Shown: positions 31,774 through 40,501 of the stretch, piece after piece
Position numbering within the stretch: position 1 is the stretch's first letter
Layout: each line of letters opens with the position of its first letter
Source: Oscillospiraceae bacterium
GTDB lineage: Bacteria > Bacillota > Clostridia > Oscillospirales > Acutalibacteraceae
Reading direction: 5' to 3'
Assembly (NCBI GenBank): GCA_031262985.1
Contig: JAISGQ010000043.1
Location: 1 to 59,160 of the forward strand
Length of the DNA stretch: 59,160 nt
The notes under the pieces: model-generated
Database searches by the model: none
The model's input: the letters and a program-made list of their open reading frames with translations, nothing else
What the model was told of the DNA's origin: nothing
Program-made: the position numbers and the translations under genes

Positions 31774-33087
31774 TTAATCGACAAGCACTCTGTTGTCAAC
31801 AACTCTGTTCGCCTTGCCCTCACTGCGCGGGAGGCTCTTAGGCTCTACTATCTTAATCTTAGTGCTTACTCCCAAAACTGAGAGCATCTTTGCCGCTATG
31901 GAGTTTTCGAGAGCTTCAATGCCCTTGACAGTATCGGTAAACATCGACTCGGTCATCTCCACCTTAACGGTCATTCTGTCGAGGCTGTTCTCGCGGTCAA
32001 CTATAATGAGATAGTTCGCGGAGAAGCCAAGCTGGAGGAGTACATACTCAATCTGGCTCGGGAACACGTTTACGCCTCTTATAATGAGCATATCGTCCGA
32101 ACGTCCCTTAGGCTTTGCCATACGCACGGTCGTGCGTCCGCACTTGCACGGAGTTCTGTCAAGCTTGCATATGTCGCGCGTTCTGTAGCGTACAAGCGGC
32201 AGTGCCTCCTTGCCGATACAGGTGAACACCAGCTCGCCGTACTCGCCGTCGGGGAGTACCTCGCCTGTGTCGGGGTCGATTATCTCGGGGTAGAAGAAGT
32301 CCTCCTGAACGTGCATACCGCACTGGTACTCACATTCTCCCGCTACGCCCGGTCCTGCTATCTCGGAAAGCCCGTAGATGTCGTATGCCTTGATGTCGAG
32401 AAGCTCTTCAATCTGCTTTCTCATGCCCTCAGTCCACGGCTCTGCTCCGAATACTCCCGCTCGGAGCTTTAAGGATTTCGGGTCAACGCCCAAGTCCTTG
32501 ATTGTCTCTCCTATGAGCATTGCGTAGGAGGGAGTACAGCAGAGGAAGTCCGAACCGAAGTCCTGCATAATCTGAATCTGCCGCTGTGTGTTGCCTGACG
32601 ATACGGGAATAGCTGTAGCTCCCAGCATCTCCGCGCCGTAGTGCAGTCCCAGTCCGCCTGTGAACAAGCCGTAGCCGTAGGAAATGTGTGCGTAGTCGTC
32701 CTTTGTAATGCCTATGGATGTGAGCATTCTGGCTACTCCTATGCTCCACGCATCGACGTCTCCCTGCGTGTAGCCGACTACCGTCTGCTTGCCTGTAGTG
32801 CCTGAGGAGGCGTGAATGCGAACCAGCTTGTCCTTAGGCACGGCGAACAGCCCGAACGGGTAGTTGTCGCGCAAGTCCTGCTTGTAGGTGAAGGGGAGCT
32901 TTGCTATGTCGTCTATTGTCTCGATGTCCTCCGGTTTTACTCCGTGCTTGTCGAACAAGTCCTTGTAGAAAGGAACATTTTCGTAAGCCGCCTTTACCAT
33001 CTTCCTGAGTTTGTTACTTTGAGTCCACTTCATGACCTCTATCGGCGCACATTCGATTTCGTCAAAGTACTTTTTTACATTGCCCAT
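31774..33087 (-). CDS. phenylacetate-CoA ligase family (PaaK), copy 1
   Basis: The 437-residue adenylate-forming enzyme links arylacetates to CoA through an acyl-AMP intermediate. Seen: the P-loop RIHASSGTTGKQTVVGYT (about 93-110), YGYGLFTGGLGLHYG, YGLSEIAGPGVAGEC, LVRYRTRDIC and GRSDDMLIIRGVNVFPSQIE. In this operon it lies downstream of iorAB, so its probable substrate is a product of aromatic amino acid oxidation such as phenylacetate or indoleacetate. Two ATGs lie near the start. The ribosome site AAGGAGAG is 9 nt from the second (33087) and 3 nt from the first (33093), so I chose the second. Confidence 0.9.
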   Translation of the reverse strand: MGNVKKYFDEIECAPIEVMKWTQSNKLRKMVKAAYENVPFYKDLFDKHGVKPEDIETIDDIAKLPFTYKQDLRDNYPFGLFAVPKDKLVRIHASSGTTGKQTVVGYTQGDVDAWSIGVARMLTSIGITKDDYAHISYGYGLFTGGLGLHYGAEMLGATAIPVSSGNTQRQIQIMQDFGSDFLCCTPSYAMLIGETIKDLGVDPKSLKLRAGVFGAEPWTEGMRKQIEELLDIKAYDIYGLSEIAGPGVAGECEYQCGMHVQEDFFYPEIIDPDTGEVLPDGEYGELVFTCIGKEALPLVRYRTRDICKLDRTPCKCGRTTVRMAKPKGRSDDMLIIRGVNVFPSQIEYVLLQLGFSANYLIIVDRENSLDRMTVKVEMTESMFTDTVKGIEALENSIAAKMLSVLGVSTKIKIVEPKSLPRSEGKANRVVDNRVLVD

Positions 33088-33123
33088 TGCCATTCTCTCC
33101 TTACATTTTTTATTTATCTCTAT

Positions 33124-33696
33124 CTATCCGTCATACGCCATGTTAAACGCATTCAGGTTAAGCTCCCTAAATTTAGGAGGTACATTCTCCTCCACGGCAG
33201 TAAGCCAAACCTCCCGCTCTATGTCGAGATTTCTCGCCAGTACGCCCAGCAGCACCACGTTTACAGCCTTCACCGAACCCGCCTTCTTCGCTATCTCAAG
33301 AGCGTCGCAGGTAACTACACGCACGCCCATAGCCTCGATATCCGAGACAATGTTGGAGGGGTAGTCCGCCGCTCCCGTAATCACGGGCATGGGGTCAATC
33401 TGCTGTGTGTTGGTGACTATTACTCCTCCCTTTTTGAGGTAGGGCAAATACCGCGCCGCCTCAAGCTTCTCAAAGGAGAGTATCACATCCGCCTCGCCCA
33501 AGTCGATAATGGGAGATGCAACCTCCTCGCCGTAACGCACATATGTGACGACCGAGCCGCCTCTCTGGCTCATTCCGTGAACCTCGCTCACCTTCACGTC
33601 AAATCCACAGCTGACAAGAACACTGCCGAGGAGCTTAGACGCAAGGAGAGTACCCTGACCGCCTACTCCGACTATTAAAACACTCTTAACACTCAT
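33124..33696 (-). CDS. iorB: indolepyruvate:ferredoxin oxidoreductase beta subunit
   Basis: The 190-residue gamma-type subunit of 2-oxoacid:ferredoxin oxidoreductases has VGVGGQGTLLASKLLG at 8-23 as its signature, followed by VSEVHGMSQRGGSVVTYVRYG. With IorA it oxidatively decarboxylates aryl pyruvates to aryl-acetyl-CoA and reduces ferredoxin. It starts 14 nt after the iorA stop, with GGAGGGCGG overlapping the iorA end, so the two are translated together. The ATG at 33696 was chosen over the open frame to 33765 on that basis. Confidence 0.93.
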   Translation of the reverse strand: MSVKSVLIVGVGGQGTLLASKLLGSVLVSCGFDVKVSEVHGMSQRGGSVVTYVRYGEEVASPIIDLGEADVILSFEKLEAARYLPYLKKGGVIVTNTQQIDPMPVITGAADYPSNIVSDIEAMGVRVVTCDALEIAKKAGSVKAVNVVLLGVLARNLDIEREVWLTAVEENVPPKFRELNLNAFNMAYDG

Positions 33697-33710
33697 GATT
33701 GTCCGCCCTC

Positions 33711-35432
33711 CTATTCTATCGCGCCGAACTTGCAAAGCTGCTTGCAAACTCCGCAGCCGACGCACTGTGTGCTGTCGATTTCCACGTTGCCGTCATGCAC
33801 GCTTATCGCGGGACAGCCTATGTTCATGCAGGCTTTGCACTTCTTGCACTTGTCGTTTATCGCAAGCGGCGGGGAGTGCTTGACGTACTTGAGCAGAGCG
33901 CAGGGGCGGCGGCAGATTATGACTGACGGCTCATCAGCCGAAAGCTCCTGCCGTATCACTCTCTCCAGCTCGCCCAAGTCGTAGGGGTCTACGACTTCCA
34001 CTCTGCCGATTCCCACAGCGGCACACAGCTTTTCGAGAGAAACCGCCGCCGCGGGGTCTCCCTTGAGCGTCTTGCCCGTAGTCGGGTTCTGCTGATGACC
34101 TGTCATTCCCGTGATGGAGTTGTCGAGTATCAGCGTGACCGAGTTTGATTTGTTGTAAGCTATATCCACAAGGCTGGTTATGCCCGAGTGCATGAAAGTG
34201 GAGTCGCCTATAACCGCAACGGAGCTTTTCTCCGCCGCTTCTCCCCGCGCCTTATTAAAGCCGTGGAGGGCGGAGACAGACGCACCCATGCACACGCACC
34301 AGTCCATCGCGCCAAGCGGCGCTGACGCTCCGAGTGTGTAGCAGCCTATATCTCCGCTCACTGTGAGCTTGAGCTTCTTTAATGTGTAGAACACGCCTCT
34401 GTGAGTACAGCCGCAGCACATTGCGGGAGGACGAATCGGGATGTTCACATCAAGCGACTTGCTCTCAGTCTGCTCTCCAAGCACGAGGTTTCGAACGGTA
34501 GTCTGTGAGTACTCCCCGCAAATGGGGAACAGGTCCTTGCCTGTGAGCTCTACGCCCAGTGATTTGCAGTGCTTTTCTATCACGGGGTCAAGCTCCTCTA
34601 TGACATATACCTTCTTCACGCTCTTTGCGAAGTCCTCAATAAGCTTTGCGGGCAGGGGGTTGACCATACCCAGCTTGAGGTAGCTCGCCTTGTCGCCCAG
34701 CGCCTCCTTGGCGTAGCAGTAGGAGATGCCAGATGTGATAACTCCTATCTCGGTGCTGTTCATCTCCACTCTGTTTATGCCTGATGTTTCGGCGTAGGAG
34801 ATTAAGTCGAGCGTTCTTTTTTCGACTATAACGTGCTTTCCTCTGGCGTAGCCGGGGAGCATTACGTTTTTAGCAGGATTCTTCTTGTACTCCTTCAAAG
34901 CGGGTACTGCTCTCTCCTCAAGCTCTGTCAGTGAACGTGAGTGGGCAACGCGCGTTGTCAGGCGCAGGATGACGGGAGTGTCAAACTGCTCGCTGAGTTC
35001 GTAGGCAAGCTTTGTGTATGTTCTGCACTCCTCGGAGTCGGACGGCTCGAGCATGGGGAGCTTTGCTCCTATCGCGTGGTTGCGCGAATCCTGCTCGTTC
35101 TGGCTCGAGTGCATACCGGGGTCGTCGGCTACTCCTATGACGAAACCCGCGCCTACTCCCGTGTAGCTTGCAGTGTATATGGGGTCGGCGGCTACGTTAA
35201 GCCCGACGTGCTTCATGGCGCAGAACGACCTCGCGCCGCCTATGCTTGCGCCTATTGCGACCTCCGCCGACACTTTTTCGTTGGGAGACCACTCGGCGTA
35301 TATCTCCTCGTAGGTGGCGGCGTTCTCCGTAATCTCCGTGCTCGGAGTGCCGGGGTAGCTCGATACTACGGTTACGCCCGCTTCGTACAGTCCTCTTGCG
35401 ACTGCTTCATTTCCGAGAAGCAATTTTTTCAA
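33711..35432 (-). CDS. iorA: indolepyruvate:ferredoxin oxidoreductase alpha subunit
   Basis: The 573-residue thiamine-diphosphate enzyme carries the pyrimidine-binding domain (SSYPGTPSTEITE at 24-36), the TPP-binding domain (GDIGCYTLGASAPLGAMD, then VIGDSTFMHSGITSL) and a C-terminal double [4Fe-4S] domain (CKKCKACMNIGCP and CVGCGVCKQLCKFGAIE). It oxidises aryl pyruvates from Trp, Phe and Tyr with ferredoxin as acceptor. The start codon is TTG, 7 nt after AGGAGG. It is the first gene of the iorA-iorB-paaK-ACT operon. A second paaK lies upstream beyond a copy of the dispersed repeat. Confidence 0.94.
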   Translation of the reverse strand: MKKLLLGNEAVARGLYEAGVTVVSSYPGTPSTEITENAATYEEIYAEWSPNEKVSAEVAIGASIGGARSFCAMKHVGLNVAADPIYTASYTGVGAGFVIGVADDPGMHSSQNEQDSRNHAIGAKLPMLEPSDSEECRTYTKLAYELSEQFDTPVILRLTTRVAHSRSLTELEERAVPALKEYKKNPAKNVMLPGYARGKHVIVEKRTLDLISYAETSGINRVEMNSTEIGVITSGISYCYAKEALGDKASYLKLGMVNPLPAKLIEDFAKSVKKVYVIEELDPVIEKHCKSLGVELTGKDLFPICGEYSQTTVRNLVLGEQTESKSLDVNIPIRPPAMCCGCTHRGVFYTLKKLKLTVSGDIGCYTLGASAPLGAMDWCVCMGASVSALHGFNKARGEAAEKSSVAVIGDSTFMHSGITSLVDIAYNKSNSVTLILDNSITGMTGHQQNPTTGKTLKGDPAAAVSLEKLCAAVGIGRVEVVDPYDLGELERVIRQELSADEPSVIICRRPCALLKYVKHSPPLAINDKCKKCKACMNIGCPAISVHDGNVEIDSTQCVGCGVCKQLCKFGAIE

Positions 35433-35582
35433 AATGATTCCTCCTGATTAGCTATGTATTTGGATGTTTACAATTGAACTCATTGAATTTGTGGTGAGTG
35501 GGTAGACCTAGTGGGAGAACCTCATGGGGTGAACCTCTAAAAATACAACAGTTTTATAGTTAGCCGGTATTATCAGCAACAA

Positions 35583-35774
35583 GTAGGTCGCAAGGCGACC
35601 TACACAGGGGAACCCCCGACGAGGGTTTCCCTGCTCCTTCACTGCGTTTTTCTGACGATGGGGGAGTTTCGCTCTCTGCGGAGAGCGACTTAGGGTGCTA
35701 CCCTAAGAACCCGCAAGCCTTTGAAAAGGCTTGACCTAAACTTTAACTCTTTGGCAACAGATTGCAGTTTGGAG
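35583..35774 (+). repeat. dispersed multi-stem element, copy 4 (full)
   Basis: Stems in order: GTAGGTCGC/GCGACCTAC, GGGGAACCC/GGGTTTCCC (one mismatch), CGCTCTC/GAGAGCG with a TGCG loop, CTTAGGGT/ACCCTAAG, AAGCCTTT/AAAGGCTT, then the tail CTTTGGCAACAGATTGCAG. Stem 4 differs from copies 1 to 3 on both arms. A second tail-like piece follows at 35780-35800 and overlaps the end of the second paaK. Here the element is at the 3' end of a gene, unlike copies 1 to 3. Confidence 0.9.
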
Positions 35775-35797
35775 CTTTGTCTCCTTGGCAATAGATT

Positions 35798-37108
35798 TTA
35801 GTCTGCTGCGTTTCTCAAATCGAGTACGCGCTTTGCCTTCCCCTGAAAACGCTCCAGCGTCTTAGGCTCAACAAGCGTTACCTTCAAATCAAGCCCAAGT
35901 ACACTGTGCAGCTTGCTCCTGATTGTAGTGCGGAGCTGCTCAAGCTCCCCGTAGCTACTTAAAACCTCCGCGTCTGTCAGCTCCACCTTGACCTCAAGAT
36001 TGTCCATGAAGTTACTGCCGCGGCGTACAATAAGCTGGTAGTGCGGTCCGATATGCTCCATGCTGACAAGCACGCTCTCTATCTGGCTCGGAAACACATT
36101 TACTCCCTTGATAATCAGCATATCATCCGAACGCCCCATAACCTTATCCATCCGAACGCCCGTCCTGCCGCACTCGCACGGCTCGTAGTTGAGCCTCGTT
36201 ATGTCCTTCGTGCGGTAGCGCAGTACCGGCATACCCTCCCTCGCGAGAGTAGTGATGACCAGCTCGCCAGTCTCACCCGCGCCTATCGGCTCGAGTGTGT
36301 TTCTGTCCACAATCTCGGGGAGGTACGCGTCCTCGCAGAAATGCAGTCCGCTCCGCCGCTCGCACTCGCCGCTCGCACCCGGTCCGCCTACCTCTGTAAG
36401 CCCGTAGTTGTCGGTGGCGAACACGCCGAGATTTTCCTCTATTCTCGCCCGCATCTCAGGAGTACAGCCCTCGCTTCCGAACAGCCCCAGACGGAGCTTG
36501 TAGTCGCTGATAGGGTAGCCCGACTCCGCGACTGCCTCGCCTAAATACACCGCGTATGAAGGAGTGGCAACCAGTCCTGTCACGCCGAAATCGCGCATGA
36601 GCATGAGCTGACGCTCGGTGTTTCCGCTCGAGGCGGGGATTATCGTACAGCCTATCTTCTCAAGCCCGTAGTGAAGCCCCAAAGCTCCCGTAAACAAGCC
36701 GTAGCCGAAGGCTATCTGGAATATGTCGTCCTCCCTCGCTCCCGCCGCGTATGACAGACGCGCTACCTGATCCGCCCACTGGTCGAGGTCGCCCTGAGTA
36801 TACAGACCGACAGTCGGCTTGCCCGTAGTGCCGGACGAGGCGTGTACTCTGACTATTTTCTTCATGGGAGTAGCCATCATTCCCGTCGGATATGTGTCGC
36901 GCATATCCTCCTTTGTGGTGTACGGTATGTACTTTATGTCGGACAGGCACTTGAACTTATCTCCGCTTGTAATGCCCGCGTCGCCGAGCTTTTTGTGGTA
37001 GAACGCCGTGTTGTTGTAGCAGTAATCCACCATGTAGCGAAGCCGCTCCAGCTGCAGCTCGTCCATCTTCTTTCTCGGCATAGTTTCCATTTCTTTATTG
37101 AAATACAT
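35798..37108 (-). CDS. phenylacetate-CoA ligase family (PaaK), copy 2
   Basis: The 436-residue paralogue of the gene at 31774 has the same blocks: RVHASSGTTGKPTVGLYTQG, FGYGLFTGALGLHYGLEKIG, YGLTEVGGPGASGEC, VLRYRTKDITRL and GRSDDMLIIKGVNVFPSQIE. AGGAGAG is 10 nt before the ATG at 37108. It is separated from iorA by a copy of the dispersed repeat, so it may have its own transcript. Two PaaK copies next to one IorAB suggest different aryl acids (phenyl-, hydroxyphenyl-, indole-acetate), which is inference. Confidence 0.9.
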   Translation of the reverse strand: MYFNKEMETMPRKKMDELQLERLRYMVDYCYNNTAFYHKKLGDAGITSGDKFKCLSDIKYIPYTTKEDMRDTYPTGMMATPMKKIVRVHASSGTTGKPTVGLYTQGDLDQWADQVARLSYAAGAREDDIFQIAFGYGLFTGALGLHYGLEKIGCTIIPASSGNTERQLMLMRDFGVTGLVATPSYAVYLGEAVAESGYPISDYKLRLGLFGSEGCTPEMRARIEENLGVFATDNYGLTEVGGPGASGECERRSGLHFCEDAYLPEIVDRNTLEPIGAGETGELVITTLAREGMPVLRYRTKDITRLNYEPCECGRTGVRMDKVMGRSDDMLIIKGVNVFPSQIESVLVSMEHIGPHYQLIVRRGSNFMDNLEVKVELTDAEVLSSYGELEQLRTTIRSKLHSVLGLDLKVTLVEPKTLERFQGKAKRVLDLRNAAD

Positions 37109-37131
37109 CTGAAATATCTCTCCTATATTAT

Positions 37132-37656
37132 TTATTTGCAGGAGCGTTCCACAAGCTTGTTGAGCGCGGTCACGAACTGCGACCAATCGAGGGGGAATCT
37201 CGCATGACCTGACATATGCTTGCTAAAGTCGTTGGCGGCGTAGATGTCAACCCGCCACGAAAGACCCTCGCGGTTAGAGGGCATATTGTTCCTCCAGCTG
37301 AAAATGTCAACCTTTTGGAGAGCTGAGAGGAACTCCTCAATGTCGCCGTCGGCTATGACGTCGCGGGTGTCCTTAGGCTTCTGCCCCTCATCCTTCTTCG
37401 GCTCATCGAAATTGTAGATGGGAGTGCCGTCGGCGGAGTACTTTATAAGCTCCACAAAATCCGATTGGTCGTCCTTGGGGGCTCTCCGCTTTTCGATAGG
37501 GTCCTCCGCCGCCGCTTGTTCTCCCCGCTCGAGACGCTTGGCGGAGAAGTCGAGCAGTATATAGTTTACGGGAGTTCCGCTATCGCTCCAAACAGCGAAA
37601 TATAAATCCGTGATTTGGGCATATTCCTTGCTCAGAGTAATTTCATTGTTTTCCAA
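37132..37656 (-). CDS. hypothetical protein
   Basis: This 174-residue soluble protein is not recognised. It has a hydrophobic-core N-terminal part (QITDLYFAVWSDSGTPVNYILLDFSAKRL), a charged middle rich in Lys, Asp and Glu (about 50-95) and a C-terminal part with ADGDIEEFLSALQKVDIFSW and FPLDWSQFVTALNKLVE. The ribosome site is weak (GGA 6 nt upstream). It ends 23 nt before paaK copy 2 and could share its message, yet it shows no metabolic motif. Confidence 0.6.
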   Translation of the reverse strand: MENNEITLSKEYAQITDLYFAVWSDSGTPVNYILLDFSAKRLERGEQAAAEDPIEKRRAPKDDQSDFVELIKYSADGTPIYNFDEPKKDEGQKPKDTRDVIADGDIEEFLSALQKVDIFSWRNNMPSNREGLSWRVDIYAANDFSKHMSGHARFPLDWSQFVTALNKLVERSCK

Positions 37657-37869
37657 AAGAACACCTCGTTTTGAAAATTTTGTGTGGTAGGCACTGTTAT
37701 ATTGTGACGCTTTCGTGCTTTGACGCTTTTATGCGGTAGTCGCCTAATAGATATTACCACAATACCGAAAATTCGTCAAGATAATCTGCCGATTACTGCG
37801 CGGAGGAGTAGAGCGAGGGTGCGGGGAGGAGCGGGGCAAGGGTGCAGATATTGCAAATATTGCACAAAA

Positions 37870-37897
37870 GGCAACACGGCGGAAATACCGTGTTGCC
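37870..37897 (-). terminator. terminator of the TIR-LRR gene
   Basis: GGCAACACGG and CCGTGTTGCC form a perfect 10-bp stem. On the minus strand it is followed by TTTTGTG, 22 nt after the stop codon. Confidence 0.75.
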
Positions 37898-37918
37898 TGA
37901 AATTGAGGGCGGAGGGGG

Positions 37919-39247
37919 CTATATGAGGCGGTAATTTATGCCGTGTGCCTTAGCATACTGCTCGGCATATGAACGTCTAGTGGTATATATTGTCAGATTG
38001 TGGCAATTATAGAAAGCCTCACCGCCAATTGATGTGACGCTGTTCGGTATGGTGATTTGCGTTAAGGAGGAGCACTCCTTGAAGGCTCTGCCATCAATTG
38101 ATGTGACACTGTTCGGTATTGTGACTTGCATTAAAGATGTGCAACCGCCGAAAGCCCAATTGCCAATTGATATGACACTGTTCGGTATGGTTATTTGTGT
38201 TAAATCTGTGCAATGAGAGAAAGTTTGTGTTCCGATTGATGTAACACTGTTCGGTATGATAATTTGCTTTAAGGATTTGCAATGCCGAAAAGCTGAATAT
38301 CCGATTGACGTAACACTGTTCGGTATGATAATTTGCGTTAAGAAGGAGCAGGACTCGAAAGCACTACCGCCGATTGATGTGACGCTGTTCGGTATGGTGA
38401 TTTGCGTTAAGGAGGAACAACCGAAGAAAGTCCCTTCGCCGATTGATGTGACGCTGTCGGGTATATTTATCTGCGTTAAGGATTCGCAATAATAGAAAGC
38501 CCTGTTGTCAATTGATGTAACGCTGTTCGGTATGGCTATTTTCGTTAAAAATTTGCAATATCTAAAAGTCTCATAACCTATCTCGGTTATCACATCCGGC
38601 ACAGTAACATTCTCTTCATTACCTGTATATTTAACCAGTCTCCAGCCTTTACCATCTGCTGTTTTCTTACATTTAAAATCTTTAAGATCTTCAAGATTCG
38701 TCGGTTTGCTGGGTTGCGCAGAAACTGATTGCTCAAAAATGGGTTGTTCAGAAACCGGTTCCTCAACTGTCAACGAATCATTACTTGTTTCAACACAGTT
38801 CATAATATCAAATATTTCGATAATTCCGGTTAAGCAATCATCATTGCCATTCCATTGTAAAAACTGTCTGCTGTTAGATAAATAAGGAACAAACGGCGGA
38901 TGGGCGGTTAATTTTTCTTGCTCAATTTCGATTCGTAAAATCGGCTTTCTGTAATCGTCTTTTGCCATCGCCAACTCCAACAGTGTCTCCGAATCATGAT
39001 TACTCTTGAGCTTATAAAAATTCGGAGAGGTAAAAGCCAGCATGGCTGAACAATAGCAGATATGCTCAGATATAACCGCACGCCAGAGCTGCCCCTGCTT
39101 AATGCCTCTATCGTACCAAACTCTTACTCCTTTATCCTTCAATATCCTCGCAATTTCAGAGACGACAGCTTTGTCCTCGGTTTTATAGCAGATAAATATA
39201 AACGGTTCTTTGCCTTCATACGGCTCAAATCCAAAATCCTGTGACAT
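37919..39247 (-). CDS. TIR domain fused to nine BspA-type leucine-rich repeats
   Basis: The 442-residue protein has an N-terminal TIR domain (about 10-140): FIFICYKTEDKAVVSEIARI, VRVWYDRGIKQGQLWRAVI, AMLAFTSPNFY and ETLLELAMAKDDYRKPIL, where Glu91 matches the catalytic NADase Glu of bacterial TIRs. A linker with FEQSVSAQPS follows, then nine tandem 23-residue repeats of IPNSVTSIGxxAFxxCxSLTQI type (about 215-425) and a short cap. Bacterial TIRs use NAD or act as scaffolds, while BspA repeats bind ligands. There is no NB-ARC/STAND domain between them and no signal peptide. I chose 39247 because MSQDFGFEPYEGKEPF fits TIR-family starts; 39283 is possible. The gene is AT-rich, so probably transferred. 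Confidence 0.82.
   Translation of the reverse strand: MSQDFGFEPYEGKEPFIFICYKTEDKAVVSEIARILKDKGVRVWYDRGIKQGQLWRAVISEHICYCSAMLAFTSPNFYKLKSNHDSETLLELAMAKDDYRKPILRIEIEQEKLTAHPPFVPYLSNSRQFLQWNGNDDCLTGIIEIFDIMNCVETSNDSLTVEEPVSEQPIFEQSVSAQPSKPTNLEDLKDFKCKKTADGKGWRLVKYTGNEENVTVPDVITEIGYETFRYCKFLTKIAIPNSVTSIDNRAFYYCESLTQINIPDSVTSIGEGTFFGCSSLTQITIPNSVTSIGGSAFESCSFLTQIIIPNSVTSIGYSAFRHCKSLKQIIIPNSVTSIGTQTFSHCTDLTQITIPNSVISIGNWAFGGCTSLMQVTIPNSVTSIDGRAFKECSSLTQITIPNSVTSIGGEAFYNCHNLTIYTTRRSYAEQYAKAHGINYRLI
38010..38600 (-). repeat. 69-bp tandem repeats encoding LRRs
   Basis: Nine units, one per leucine-rich repeat, share the core ATTGATGTGACGCTGTTCGG with scattered substitutions. They could recombine to change LRR number. 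Confidence 0.8.
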
Positions 39248-39427
39248 ATATACCCTACACCGTCCTTTTTCAATCGAAAACATTTATTTCCTGTTTTCGT
39301 TACATTATATCACGCCATTTGCCGGTTTTCAACAATTTCCGAAAGAAATCGCACTCCCCCTCTCCCCTGCCCGCGCCTGTAGCACAGCCCCGAATTTACG
39401 AAACTTTTGCAACTGCTTCAAAAAAGA

Positions 39428-39456
39428 TTGACTTTTCCTCCTCCCGATGATATAAT
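39428..39456 (+). promoter_or_regulatory. promoter of rpsF-ssb-rpsR
   Basis: TTGACT (39428-39433), a 17-nt spacer and TATAAT (39451-39456) are followed by a leader of about 130 nt. The leader (39463-39594) contains short inverted repeats, such as CTCCG...CGGAG at 39548-39564. It may be an S6:S18-responsive leader, but I could not identify the binding motif with certainty. Confidence 0.75.
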
Positions 39457-39594
39457 TTCCACATTGTGTCAGTGTCACGGCTTTTCGCCTGTGGCAAAGT
39501 GAAGTCCGCTGTTCTTTTTGAACGCGGGAGGACACATATTATCCTTGCTCCGACAAAGAGCGGAGCCATCAGACCAGAAGGAGGTGCAATAAAA

Positions 39595-39897
39595 ATGGCA
39601 GCTATTAATTCAAAGTACGAATCATTTCTGATAGTTTCCTGCAAACTTGACGAAGAGGGCATTGCTGCGGTTGTGAAGAAGTTCCAGGACCTTATTGAGG
39701 CTAACGCGGAGGCGGAGAGCGTCAGTGTTGACGTTTGGGGCAAGCGTGTACTCGCTTACCAAATCAATAAGGAAAGCACAGGCTACTACGTTCTCTTCAA
39801 ATTCGCAAGTGACGCAGAGTTTCCGGCTGAGCTTGACCGTGTGTACAAGATTACAGACGGCGTTCTCCGTTCACTCATTGTCAAGCTCGACGCGTAA
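39595..39897 (+). CDS. rpsF: 30S ribosomal protein S6
   Basis: The 100-residue protein of the small-subunit platform binds S18. Seen: KYESFLIVSCKLDEEGIAAVVKKF at the N-terminus and the family block VWGKRVLAYQINKESTGYYVLFKF. AGAAGGAGG precedes the ATG at 39595; a longer open frame from 39466 is non-coding leader. The order rpsF-ssb-rpsR is standard in Bacillota. Confidence 0.96.
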   Translation: MAAINSKYESFLIVSCKLDEEGIAAVVKKFQDLIEANAEAESVSVDVWGKRVLAYQINKESTGYYVLFKFASDAEFPAELDRVYKITDGVLRSLIVKLDA

Positions 39898-39911
39898 TTG
39901 GAGGAAGAAAT

Positions 39912-40367
39912 ATGCTTAATTCAATTATACTTATGGGCAGGCTTACTGCCGACCCCGATTTGCGGACTACTCCTAACGGTATCTCCGTAGCGTCATTCTC
40001 CCTCGCCGTTGAGCGCAACTTCAAGCAAGGCGACAGCAGGCAGACTGATTTTATCAATATCGTTGCGTGGAGAAACACAGCGGAGTTCGTCTCCCGCTAT
40101 TTTAAGAAGGGGCAGATGGCTTGCGTGCAAGGCTCGCTCCAGATTCGCTCCTACAACGACAGGGACGGCAATAAGCGTACTGCGGCTGAGGTAGTCGCGG
40201 ATCAGATTTATTTCGCCGACTCCAAGCGCGACAACGACAGCCAAGGCGGCACATCTCAGAATTCCTACAGTTCGTATGCTCCCGCAAGACAAGAGGAGCC
40301 TGCAAGCTTCTCCGCCGGAGACAGCGACGGATTCTCAGTTGTGGACGACGACGACCTGCCTTTCTGA
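39912..40367 (+). CDS. ssb: single-stranded DNA-binding protein
   Basis: The 151-residue protein has an OB-fold (about 1-107) with MLNSIILMGRLTADPDLRTT and FINIVAWRNTAEFVSRYFKKGQ, a disordered linker and the acidic tip VVDDDDLPF, which docks replication and repair partners. It starts 14 nt after rpsF, with GGAGGA at the junction. Confidence 0.96.
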   Translation: MLNSIILMGRLTADPDLRTTPNGISVASFSLAVERNFKQGDSRQTDFINIVAWRNTAEFVSRYFKKGQMACVQGSLQIRSYNDRDGNKRTAAEVVADQIYFADSKRDNDSQGGTSQNSYSSYAPARQEEPASFSAGDSDGFSVVDDDDLPF

Positions 40368-40501
40368 TATTACAGGGCAGGCGTAGCGGCGGTCACATCG
40401 TACACAGCAGTTACGGCGCAGTTTGCGTAAACTGCACAAATTAAAATATGCGAGGTTTTGCGTGTCAAAATCTCACACATAAATGAAAGGAGGCTGTCAA
40501 A

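Noticed and set aside
38010-38600. Regularly spaced repeats that could suggest a CRISPR array
   Set aside because: The 69-bp units are in frame and encode leucine-rich repeats; there are no unique spacers of constant length. I saw no CRISPR array elsewhere.
39463-39594. Confident S6:S18 autoregulatory RNA in the rpsF leader
   Set aside because: Short inverted repeats exist, but I could not locate the known protein-binding motif by eye, so it is mentioned only with the promoter.
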